Part shown: piece after piece, positions 1 to 6,594 of the stretch
Numbering within the stretch: position 1 is the stretch's first letter
Layout: each line of letters begins with the position of its first letter
From: Corallococcus caeni
Lineage (GTDB): Bacteria > Myxococcota > Myxococcia > Myxococcales > Myxococcaceae
Direction: 5' to 3'
Assembly: GCF_036245865.1 (NCBI RefSeq)
Contig: NZ_BTTW01000004.1
Coordinates: 1-64,000 of the forward strand
Length of the DNA: 64,000 nt
The notes under the pieces: generated by a model
Seen by the model: the letters and a program-made list of their open reading frames with translations, nothing else
What the model was told of the DNA's origin: nothing
Database searches by the model: none
Translations under genes and position numbers: made by a program

Positions 1-81
1 GCGCAATCGGCGGTCCTCCGTCGCTCGGAAGCACGTTTCCAGCTCGCTCCTCTGCCCCTCACTCAGCTCCAGCCGGCTCAT
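1..81 (-). CDS. IS630-family-like transposase, N-terminal fragment cut by window edge
   Basis: A minus-strand reading frame begins with ATG at 79-81 and stays open to the window edge, giving 27 residues that begin MSRLELSEGQRSELE. This resembles the helix-turn-helix N-terminus of IS630-type transposases of high-GC bacteria. The rest of the gene lies outside the window, so it cannot be told whether the element is intact. Its position beside a damaged IS5-type element suggests an insertion-rich island edge. The call rests on a short stretch only. Confidence 0.5.
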   Translation of the reverse strand, partial: MSRLELSEGQRSELETCFRATEDRRLR

Positions 82-439
82 GCAGGTTTAACCCGCGACC
101 ACCGACGGATTCATCCGAGCCGTGAATGAGAGGACTCAAACTCTCTGAGGGCCAAAAGGCGAGTGATACCCAGCGGTTTCATGGAGGGACTGGTTGCGAC
201 CCTCAATCGGGGACCGATTGAGGCTCCGCGAACTTCACCGTGGGTGACCTCGCCCATGGTCCCGACCTGCCAGTGTCCGCTTCGCAGGGAGTGCGTGGCG
301 AGGCGGTGCTCGTGGGCTTGTAGGCGAAGCGTCAAGGTGGGCGAAAGACGCATGCTTTCGAGTCGCGCGCAGGCTCAGGGGCGAAGCCCTGCCCAGGTGG
401 CCTACCGCGGCTGGTCCGGTCAGCATGCATGGCCGACTA
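82..439. other. Non-coding interval between two transposase genes, with a strong palindrome
   Basis: No convincing gene is visible here: the short open frames on both strands overlap each other and have no recognisable domain or good ribosome site. The only clear structure is the perfect palindrome at 201-223. The interval probably consists of insertion-sequence ends and remnants of older mobile DNA, which is an inference from its flanks. Confidence 0.5.
201..223. repeat. Perfect inverted repeat, 10-bp arms, 3-nt loop
   Basis: CCTCAATCGG at 201-210 is followed by GGA and then CCGATTGAGG at 214-223, a perfect 10-bp stem. The outer flanks (GGTTGCGA on the left, CCGCGAAC on the right) are also partly complementary, so the imperfect palindrome extends to about 40 bp. 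Length and symmetry recall a palindromic CRISPR-type repeat, but only one copy is present. It could also be a REP-like element or a terminator hairpin without a T-tract. Confidence 0.7.
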
Positions 440-1334
440 GAACCTATCTCGATAGGAGCGAGTGGAACCAGGTGATGCCCAGCGCAAAGTGCAGCATCGC
501 GATGTAGGTGTCCTCTAACTTCTCCCAGCGCACCAGCAGACGGCGGAAGCGGTTGAGCCAGGAGTGGGTTCGCTCGACGACCCAGCGTGGCGAAGGACGT
601 CGACGCCGTGCGCACTTGGAACTCACCTGAGAGCGTCGTCTCGGCGCCCGGAGCGTGAAACCATACTCCTGGGCTAGCTCGCGGACGAGTCTGAAGGCAT
701 ACCCCAGATCGACACATAGCGCCTGACGACGGCTCCGACTCGGCAGGGTCCTTCGGACTGGAATGGATTCGAGCGTGGAGCGCGCCAGCTTGAGGTCGTT
801 CGTGTTGGCTCCAGTGACCACGAGGCCGAGGGGGCGCCGCGCGATTCGGTCAGCAGGCTCCGCTTGGTGCCGCGCTTCGCTCTGTCCGTGGGGTTGGGGC
901 CTGTTTTTTCCCCCGCCCAGCGGCGCCTTGCCCTGGGGGCCATCAAACGCGAGCCATCGCCAATCAATCCGCGCCAGGTCGTCGTAGGCCATCAGCCCTT
1001 GGCGCCAGAACTCGCGGAAGACACCCGCGGCCAACCACTCGCGGAAGCGTCGATAGGCGGAGGACGGATGGTACAGGCCTGTGGCCTTCAACGCGCCCCT
1101 CTGCATCCCCGTGCGCAGCACCAAGAGAATCCCATCCAGAGCCTGTCGGTCGGGCACTCGTTGGTTGTGGCAGCCCAGCGGGTGCTCCGGCCGGGCCGGC
1201 AGCAGCGGTTCAATGCGTCGCCACAGCTCGTCTGGTACCCGCCAGCTGTCGTCCTTCTTCACTACCCATGGTCGCGGCCTCCTGCCTATTCAACTCGGCA
1301 GGAGGCCGACCTTCTTCCCTACCGCAATAGGCTT
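440..1334 (-). mobile_element. IS5-family (IS427-group-like) insertion sequence, degenerate
   Basis: The element is defined by the transposase at 444-1262 and imperfect terminal inverted repeats. The left end reads GAACCTATCTCGATAGG from 440; the complement of the right end, which finishes near 1334, reads AAGCCTATTGCGGTAGG. They match at about 12 or 13 of 17 positions. Flanking trinucleotides CTA and TTA could be a TNA-type target. Total length near 0.9 kb suits the family. The exact ends are approximate. Confidence 0.55.
444..1262 (-). CDS. IS5-family transposase with a frameshifted central segment, probably inactive
   Basis: The 272-residue product has the layout of IS427-group DDE transposases: an N-terminal region (WRRIEPLLP), a first Asp in LAFDG, a second Asp in GANTND and a C-terminal block RWVVERTHSWLNRFRR with the catalytic Glu. 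The segment between PLGGGK and PLGLVV is in the wrong frame. The family motif GEKTGPNPTDRAKRG is encoded one frame away at about 835-910. One extra base in the G5A6 run and one missing base in the C5 run restore the frame afterwards. The start is taken as GTG at 1262; a nearby ATG is in another frame. The protein would lack a conserved part of the catalytic core. Confidence 0.75.
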   Translation of the reverse strand: MKKDDSWRVPDELWRRIEPLLPARPEHPLGCHNQRVPDRQALDGILLVLRTGMQRGALKATGLYHPSSAYRRFREWLAAGVFREFWRQGLMAYDDLARIDWRWLAFDGPQGKAPLGGGKNRPQPHGQSEARHQAEPADRIARRPLGLVVTGANTNDLKLARSTLESIPVRRTLPSRSRRQALCVDLGYAFRLVRELAQEYGFTLRAPRRRSQVSSKCARRRRPSPRWVVERTHSWLNRFRRLLVRWEKLEDTYIAMLHFALGITWFHSLLSR

Positions 1335-1432
1335 TTAAGGGGACACAATCTCCTGGCCGGCAGAGCACGGTGGTTAGGAGCCGAACCAGTTCCCTCAAGC
1401 CCATCCTGAACCTCACCCAGGAATAGAACGCC

Positions 1433-2236
1433 TTACTCCGCTTCATTCCCGCGCGCGCAAGCCCTGTCCTCCACGACATGGTGACCTACCACCGAAGTGC
1501 GCGCGGACTGCTCAGGGCCGGTCAACGCAAATCTCCGGTGCGCTTCAATCATCTCGTCGGGAGCGAGCGGATGGCGGGCGAACGTCCCCGGCCGAGGCGC
1601 CCAGACGGCCCTCCGCGCGCAGATGCGGTCCCCCAGATCGGCGCGCACGAGCGGAGGCCCGCCATCGCGCGCGAGGCACCAACCGACGAACACGTCCTCA
1701 AGGACGTGCTGGTCGATCACTGTGTCGTCTACGTCCGCGACGCGTGATGCCGCCTTCCGGCTGACGAAGTACGCGAAGCCTTCGGCGAACAGGTCGGGAA
1801 ACGGCCCTTCGAACGGAACTTCGAACGAGCGGTCTTTACACTTGCCGAAGTGCCAGGTCTCGACGATGCCAGGGGCGGGTGGTGTAAGGCGGCCGGCGTA
1901 GTCCACGCCATTCAGGTCGAGCTCCGCCGCGACATCAATGTGGAGATAACTGTCGTCGTCGCACTTCAAAATATGATTGCAGGAAACGTTCGCGACGGCC
2001 CACCGGAAAAACGCGTGCGTCTTCTTCGGGAGCAGCTCGTACGCGTCGGGCACCGGGAGGATTAAACGATCGCCGACGAGCCGCGGCGGCGCCCCTGCGT
2101 CCCCATCACCCTCGACGAAGAGCACCGCCACGCCAGGAGGAGGTGGGGCCGCCAACCACGTCGTGCGCACCGCGCGCTCGCGCGCGCGATTAGCGCGACA
2201 GGTCATAATACCAATCAGCAGGTCAGCCGAGCGCAC
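1433..2236 (-). CDS. GT31-like (galactosyltransferase/Fringe-type) glycosyltransferase
   Basis: The product is about 267 residues and has GT-A-type features of family 31. RSADLLIGIMTC forms the first strand, a metal-binding DDD triad lies at about residues 93-95 (KCDDDSYLHID), and the EDVFVG motif typical of beta-1,3-galactosyltransferases is at about 180-185. The start is set at GTG 2236 because GGAG lies six bases upstream. The open frame continues further upstream but that part is not protein-like. There is no signal peptide or membrane segment, so it is probably cytoplasmic. It is divergent from the two-domain transferase at 2375. The donor and acceptor sugars cannot be told. Confidence 0.7.
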   Translation of the reverse strand: MRSADLLIGIMTCRANRARERAVRTTWLAAPPPPGVAVLFVEGDGDAGAPPRLVGDRLILPVPDAYELLPKKTHAFFRWAVANVSCNHILKCDDDSYLHIDVAAELDLNGVDYAGRLTPPAPGIVETWHFGKCKDRSFEVPFEGPFPDLFAEGFAYFVSRKAASRVADVDDTVIDQHVLEDVFVGWCLARDGGPPLVRADLGDRICARRAVWAPRPGTFARHPLAPDEMIEAHRRFALTGPEQSARTSVVGHHVVEDRACARGNEAE

Positions 2237-2374
2237 CGGTGGCTCCAGGTTTCGGCCCGTCCGAGTCGGAAGAATTGCAACTCGTACCGGATGTAGGAAT
2301 CCCGGAGATAGTGTATATGACCGTCCATGGGGCGTCGATTTACGAAAAGCTGGCCTCCGACACCGAAGGTTCGG

Positions 2375-4042
2375 ATGGACCGCACGTTCGCCTGGGCCCA
2401 TCACCGGGAGGGCTGGAGCCGCGTCGAAGCGCTCGTCCGGGACCACCTCACCTGTCGGGACGGAGTGCTGTTCGTCAGCGCCGTAGAGGATCAGCTCTTT
2501 CATGTTGGCCCGGTGCAGGAGCCCTGGGTCGGCGTCGTTCACCAAGTCCCTCATCACGACCTGCCCGGGTTTCCCGACGTTGAACGGCTTTTGCGATTGA
2601 AGGCTTGGCAAGCCAGCGAGCCTCATTGCCTAGGGCTGTGGACCCTCACCGACTACGTTCGGCGGTTCCTGGTCGACCATGGTGTGCGCGTGCCGGTCGG
2701 TGTGCTCCCCTACCCATCTTCACGGGACGTCCCATCGTTCGATTTGGACCGCTTCGCGAGCCGCGCCCGGCCTCGTCTCCTCCACGTCGGCGAGTTCTTG
2801 CGCGATTACCAGGCGTTCTTCGACCTCGACGTTCCGACGTGGCAGAAGCAGATGCTCCGACCAGCCGACTGGTCGACGCGTTCGCGCAACGTCCGCATGA
2901 ACGACTCCGTCGATGTGGTCCCACCAGTCGACAACGCTGGCTACGACGAGTTGCTCACCGAGAGCGCCGTCTTCCTCCACCTGCGCGATGCACCCGCGAA
3001 CACCGCGATCGTGGAATGCATCGCGCGGGCGACGCCAGTGTGCGTGAATCGCGTCGGCGGTGTGGTGGAGTATCTCGGCCCGGAATATCCGCTCTACGAC
3101 GACGGCAATGCCGCCTCGCTGCTGCGCGACCTCGGGCGCGTTCGAGACGCCCATCGGTACCTCCTTGAGCGCCGGAAGCGGTTCGGCACCGACGAGGAGT
3201 TCCTCGAGAAGGCCTCTGCGAGCGCGATTTACGTCTCGCTGCCGAATCCACCATCCGTCCAGCGCGGCTTTCGACGCTTCGATCTCACCGTGCTCGTCGC
3301 TGTGTACGCGAGGCTACATAACCTGCGGGAGCAGCTCGTTCGGTTCACCCGGCAGAGTGACGCCCCCCTTTTCGAGCTCGTGCTCTGGAACAATGACCCG
3401 CGCAACGCTCCAGCGGTCGAACACCTCGTTCGCGAGGTAGCCGCTGACCTCGATGTCCGGGTCATCCACAGCAGCGACAACGTTTACTGCGCGATGCGGG
3501 CGGCGGTGCCCGCGATCGCACGAAGCGACGTCCTCCTCGTTTGCGACGACGACGTGCTCCCGGAGCCTCATTACGTCCGGACGCTCTATGAGGCCCATCT
3601 TCAATCAGGCCCGAACGTCGCGATCTGCCTGCGGGGCCACGTCTTTCACCCGCACCGTTTGAACCTCGAGGATCCGGACCGTGAATGGCAGCTCGAAGAG
3701 CACCTCACGCTTCACGACCAAGCGGCGGCGGAGTGCATCGTTGATTTCGCGCATGCCGACAACTTCGTCATCTCGATGGAACTCCTCCGTCGCGCTTCGC
3801 TGCATCCGATGACGCATCCCGAATACGTCCTCGTGGATGACTACTGGCTCTCGTATGTGCTCAGCGCCAAGCTCAGCGCGACCTGTCGCAAGATCCAGGC
3901 GCCAGACATCTTCAAGTTCACGAACTGCGCCGACGATCCGCAGATTGCGCTGTACCATAACCCACGCGTGCACGAGCAGCGGGTCCGGCTCTATGTCGAG
4001 CACATGCTGGCCGGATGGCCCCTGCGCGCACAGCTCAAGTAG
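2375..4042 (+). CDS. Two-domain glycosyltransferase (GT-B-like N-terminus, GT2-like C-terminus)
   Basis: The product is about 555 residues with two different transferase halves. The N-terminal part, up to about residue 300, looks like a GT4-type GT-B domain: AWAHHREGW at the start and the donor-site pattern IVECIARATPV..NRVGGVVEYL. The C-terminal part starts at FDLTVLVAVYARL, has WNND and then VCDDDVLPEPHY, a GT2-type DXD, and ends with ADNFVIS and EYVLVDDYWLSY. The ATG at 2375 is preferred over one at 2327 because GAAGG lies just upstream. The gene converges on and overlaps by 8 bp the aminotransferase at 4035. It could add two consecutive sugars of a surface glycan. Confidence 0.75.
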   Translation: MDRTFAWAHHREGWSRVEALVRDHLTCRDGVLFVSAVEDQLFHVGPVQEPWVGVVHQVPHHDLPGFPDVERLLRLKAWQASEPHCLGLWTLTDYVRRFLVDHGVRVPVGVLPYPSSRDVPSFDLDRFASRARPRLLHVGEFLRDYQAFFDLDVPTWQKQMLRPADWSTRSRNVRMNDSVDVVPPVDNAGYDELLTESAVFLHLRDAPANTAIVECIARATPVCVNRVGGVVEYLGPEYPLYDDGNAASLLRDLGRVRDAHRYLLERRKRFGTDEEFLEKASASAIYVSLPNPPSVQRGFRRFDLTVLVAVYARLHNLREQLVRFTRQSDAPLFELVLWNNDPRNAPAVEHLVREVAADLDVRVIHSSDNVYCAMRAAVPAIARSDVLLVCDDDVLPEPHYVRTLYEAHLQSGPNVAICLRGHVFHPHRLNLEDPDREWQLEEHLTLHDQAAAECIVDFAHADNFVISMELLRRASLHPMTHPEYVLVDDYWLSYVLSAKLSATCRKIQAPDIFKFTNCADDPQIALYHNPRVHEQRVRLYVEHMLAGWPLRAQLK

Positions 4043-5153
4043 CAAGAGCCCGATGGATGGCGTGGACCACGCGGTTGAGCTCCCGCTCGGCCATGCCGAC
4101 GTACGACGGCAGATACAGGCCTCGGTTTGAGAGCTGCTCTGAACGAGGGAAAGCGCCTCGAACCGGCGGAACGCTCGGCTGACGGTGCAACGGATGGAAG
4201 AACGGTCGGGTCTCGATCCCCGAGGCCCACAGCTGGTCGGCGACCGAGCGCCGGTCTCGACCGGAGGGCAGCAGGACGCCAAAGACCCAGTACGAATGCA
4301 GGACGCGCGCGGACTCTGGCGGAAGGCCGAGCCCGGACACCCCGCCCAGAAGTTGACGGTAGCGCGCTGCCACCGCGCGCTTGCTCGCGAGCGCTTCGCT
4401 CAGGTGTTCGAGCTGCGCGCACCCGATTGCGGCGAGCACGTTCGAGAGCCGGAAGTTGAAACCCGCGCCAGTGTGCACGAAGCGCTCCGCCCATGAGTCG
4501 CCAAAGCACAGGCTTCGCAGCGCGCGCAGCCGCGCCGCCTTGACGGGATCGTTCGTGACGACGGCGCCGCCCTCGCCCGAGGTCACCACCTTGTTTGCGT
4601 AGAAGCTGAACGTAGCGAGGTCACCGAAGGCGCCCGCAGGGCGCCCGTCAAGCTGTGCGCCCAGCGCTTCTGCGGCATCCTCGACGACCCATATCCCACG
4701 GCGTCGCGCCAGCTCGCAGATGCGTGTGGCGTCGGCTGGGTGGCCGTAGGTATGGACGAGGACGATCCCCTTGGTGCGGTCGGTGAGCGCCGCTTCGACG
4801 CCGTCCGGGTCCATGTTCCAGGTGTCGTCGGCGTCGACCGGCACGACGGTTGCGCCGCGGCGCAGGAGCGCCGCCACCGGCGCGAACATAGTGAAGTTCG
4901 GAGCAATAACCTCGTCACCGGCCGCGACGCCGAGCGCCTCGAACGCGAGATCCAGCGCTGACGTGCCACTGGAGACGACGACCGCGTAACATGTCCCAGC
5001 CGCTTCGGCGACGAGTGCCTCCATCCGGTCGACGAATGAACCGGTGCCGGAGATATGGGTCGAGCGGAGCGCCTGCTCGACGTATTCCAGTTCCTTCCCA
5101 AACAAGCACGGACGAGAGACGGGGAGGGGGTCGATCAATGGGGACGCATCCAT
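4035..5153 (-). CDS. DegT/DnrJ/EryC1/StrS-family PLP-dependent sugar aminotransferase
   Basis: The 372-residue product matches the family that transaminates nucleotide-linked keto-sugars, such as perosamine synthetase. The N-terminus (PVSRPCLFGKELEYVEQAL) is typical. SSGTSALDLAFEAL binds the cofactor phosphate, VEDAAEALGA carries the PLP-contacting Asp, and FSFYANKVVTSGEGG holds the Schiff-base lysine. It ends with ETRPFFHPLH. The start is taken at ATG 5153; a GTG at 5183 is also possible. It overlaps the end of the upstream epimerase gene (5135) by 19 bp, so the two are translationally coupled and probably make an amino-sugar nucleotide together. Confidence 0.85.
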   Translation of the reverse strand: MDASPLIDPLPVSRPCLFGKELEYVEQALRSTHISGTGSFVDRMEALVAEAAGTCYAVVVSSGTSALDLAFEALGVAAGDEVIAPNFTMFAPVAALLRRGATVVPVDADDTWNMDPDGVEAALTDRTKGIVLVHTYGHPADATRICELARRRGIWVVEDAAEALGAQLDGRPAGAFGDLATFSFYANKVVTSGEGGAVVTNDPVKAARLRALRSLCFGDSWAERFVHTGAGFNFRLSNVLAAIGCAQLEHLSEALASKRAVAARYRQLLGGVSGLGLPPESARVLHSYWVFGVLLPSGRDRRSVADQLWASGIETRPFFHPLHRQPSVPPVRGAFPRSEQLSNRGLYLPSYVGMAERELNRVVHAIHRALAT

Positions 5154-6115
5154 GACCAGCGACACCCGTTCTCGCGAAACCACGCAACCGTCTGCCTCAA
5201 CCCCTCGTCGATGGAGACGCGCGGCTCCCAGCCGGTCGCCCTCCGGAGCTTGCCGTTGTCGGCGCAGAACCGTCGAATGTCATGACGGCGAAGCCGCGCA
5301 GCGTCTACGTCCACTTGGACATTTGTCACGCCCATGATCACCGCGAGGCGTTTCACGAGCGACGCCACAGAGTGCGCCTGACCGGTGCCTACGTTGACCG
5401 CGTCGCCGTCGGGCAGGTCCGACGCCATTACCGCCACCAGCGCACGCGCGGTGTCCTCGACGTGCGTGAAGTCGCGCTCCACCTCCAGGTTGCCGAGCCG
5501 CAGCCGCGGGCCCTCGTGGAGCTGCCTGATGATCTCGGGAATGACGTACGGGTGGGTCGCACGCGGCCCGTAACAATTGAAGATACGCGCGACGATTACC
5601 GGGAGAGCGTGCTCAAGGTGATAGGTGTAGCAGAGGCGGTCCGCTGCCAGCTTCGAGACGGCGTAGGTGTTCAAGGGCTGCAGCGCGCAGCTCTCGTCCG
5701 TGGGCTCGGCGCCCGTCTCCCCGTACACCTCCGTTGAGGAGACGTGGAGCACGCGCTTCACTCCGCTCTCCTTCGCCGCGCGAAGCACGTTCAGCGTGGC
5801 CAGCACGTTCCGCTCGAAGAACCGCTGCGGAAATTGGTACGCCTCGGGTACGAATGTGTCACCGATGCAGTTGAACACGAGCTCGATCTCGCGCACGCGC
5901 ATGACCTCAATCAACTGGAACGCGTCACTCGCATCGCCTTCGACGGCCTCGACTCGCGGATGCTGGGGCAGGTTCGCGCGAGATCCGGTGGAGTAGTCGT
6001 CGAACGAGACCACCCGCGCGCCTAGGTCGGTCAGCACCCGCGCGAGAGTCGAGCCGACGAAGCCCGCTCCCCCCGCCACGAGCACGGTCCTCTCTGCGTA
6101 GCTCAGATTCTCCAT
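5135..6115 (-). CDS. NAD-dependent epimerase/dehydratase (extended SDR), nucleotide-sugar type
   Basis: The 326-residue product shows the extended short-chain dehydrogenase pattern: an NAD-binding GGAGFVGS at about residues 15-22, DDYS as the adenine-binding acidic residue, a catalytic SSTEVYG serine and YAVSK with Tyr and Lys. RIFNCYGPR is the usual substrate-side motif. This fits UDP-glucose-4-epimerase or dTDP-glucose/GDP-mannose-dehydratase relatives; the exact activity cannot be told. It is the first gene of a pair with the DegT aminotransferase. The start ATG at 6113-6115 faces a tandem repeat at 6144-6271 that may hold the shared regulatory region. Confidence 0.85.
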   Translation of the reverse strand: MENLSYAERTVLVAGGAGFVGSTLARVLTDLGARVVSFDDYSTGSRANLPQHPRVEAVEGDASDAFQLIEVMRVREIELVFNCIGDTFVPEAYQFPQRFFERNVLATLNVLRAAKESGVKRVLHVSSTEVYGETGAEPTDESCALQPLNTYAVSKLAADRLCYTYHLEHALPVIVARIFNCYGPRATHPYVIPEIIRQLHEGPRLRLGNLEVERDFTHVEDTARALVAVMASDLPDGDAVNVGTGQAHSVASLVKRLAVIMGVTNVQVDVDAARLRRHDIRRFCADNGKLRRATGWEPRVSIDEGLRQTVAWFRENGCRWSWMRPH

Positions 6116-6143
6116 AGTGTTCAGAGTAGCCTTCCCTTGGTCA

Positions 6144-6271
6144 TCAATGTCAATGGGAGACAGTTGGGGCGATTCTCTTGAGAAGCGAATGATTGCTGGA
6201 GTACCTTCAATGTCAATGGGAGACAGTTGGGGGGCGACTCTCTTGAGAAGTAAATGATTGCTGGAGTACCT
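6144..6271. repeat. Tandem duplication, two 63/65-bp units
   Basis: The unit starts TCAATGTCAATGGGAGACAG and ends TGGAGTACCT. Copy one is 6144-6206 and copy two 6207-6271. They differ by a GG insertion in the G-run and about three substitutions. The repeat fills the divergent intergenic space between the epimerase and the small GPGGWG-tail protein, so it may carry duplicated promoter or operator sequences, or be a mobile-element end. No repeat outside this pair was noticed. Confidence 0.85.
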
Positions 6272-6297
6272 TCATCGCTTTCAAACGGAGGGGAATC

Positions 6298-6588
6298 ATG
6301 GCGCGACAGAAGGGAAGTCCTTCGAATCAGCCTAAGGAGAAGGGCGAGTCCCCGGTCTCCGAGTCCAGCCTGCCGGACCTCGCAGGGCCGCACTTGAAGG
6401 CAGCGGTCGAGCGACTCGGCAAGCTCGTCGCACACGAGGATGCACGGGTCGCTTTCGAGGCAAGCCAGCTCATCCTCCGCCTCGCGCGTCCGAACTTCCC
6501 CGCCGGCGGCATCGGTCCGGGGGGCTGGGGCGGTCCGGGGGGCTGGGGCGGTCCGGGGGGCTGGGGCGGTCCGGAGCGCGCCGGCTAA
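6298..6588 (+). CDS. Small protein with (GPGGWG)3 tail; candidate conjugation tag or precursor peptide
   Basis: This 96-residue protein has three parts. Residues 1-25 are hydrophilic (MARQKGSPSNQPKEKG). Residues 26-68 form a predicted helical segment containing HLKAAVERLGKLVAHED and ASQLILRLAR. The tail consists of three exact GPGGWG repeats (residues 73-90) and ends GPERAG. ATG at 6298 follows GGAGGGG with good spacing. The stop is only 6 bp before the E2-E1-like gene, so the two are co-transcribed. A small Gly-rich-tailed protein next to a ThiF-type activating enzyme suggests a ubiquitin-like tag or a modified precursor peptide. No beta-grasp fold is evident and no family was recognised. 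Confidence 0.75.
   Translation: MARQKGSPSNQPKEKGESPVSESSLPDLAGPHLKAAVERLGKLVAHEDARVAFEASQLILRLARPNFPAGGIGPGGWGGPGGWGGPGGWGGPERAG
6514..6574 (+). repeat. 18-bp exact coding tandem repeat, 3.4 copies
   Basis: The unit GGTCCGGGGGGCTGGGGC encodes Gly-Pro-Gly-Gly-Trp-Gly. Copies lie at 6514-6531, 6532-6549 and 6550-6567, with a partial copy to 6574. They are identical at the base level, pointing to recent slippage or expansion, and copy number is likely variable between strains. Confidence 0.9.
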
Positions 6589-6594
6589 CGCGAG

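Noticed and set aside
201..223. A CRISPR array
   Set aside because: Only a single palindromic unit is present, with no spacer-repeat periodicity and no cas genes in the window.
835..915. Programmed -1 frameshifting of the IS5-type transposase
   Set aside because: The motif frame is +1, not -1, relative to the upstream frame, and a second compensating indel follows; decay or sequence error fits better.
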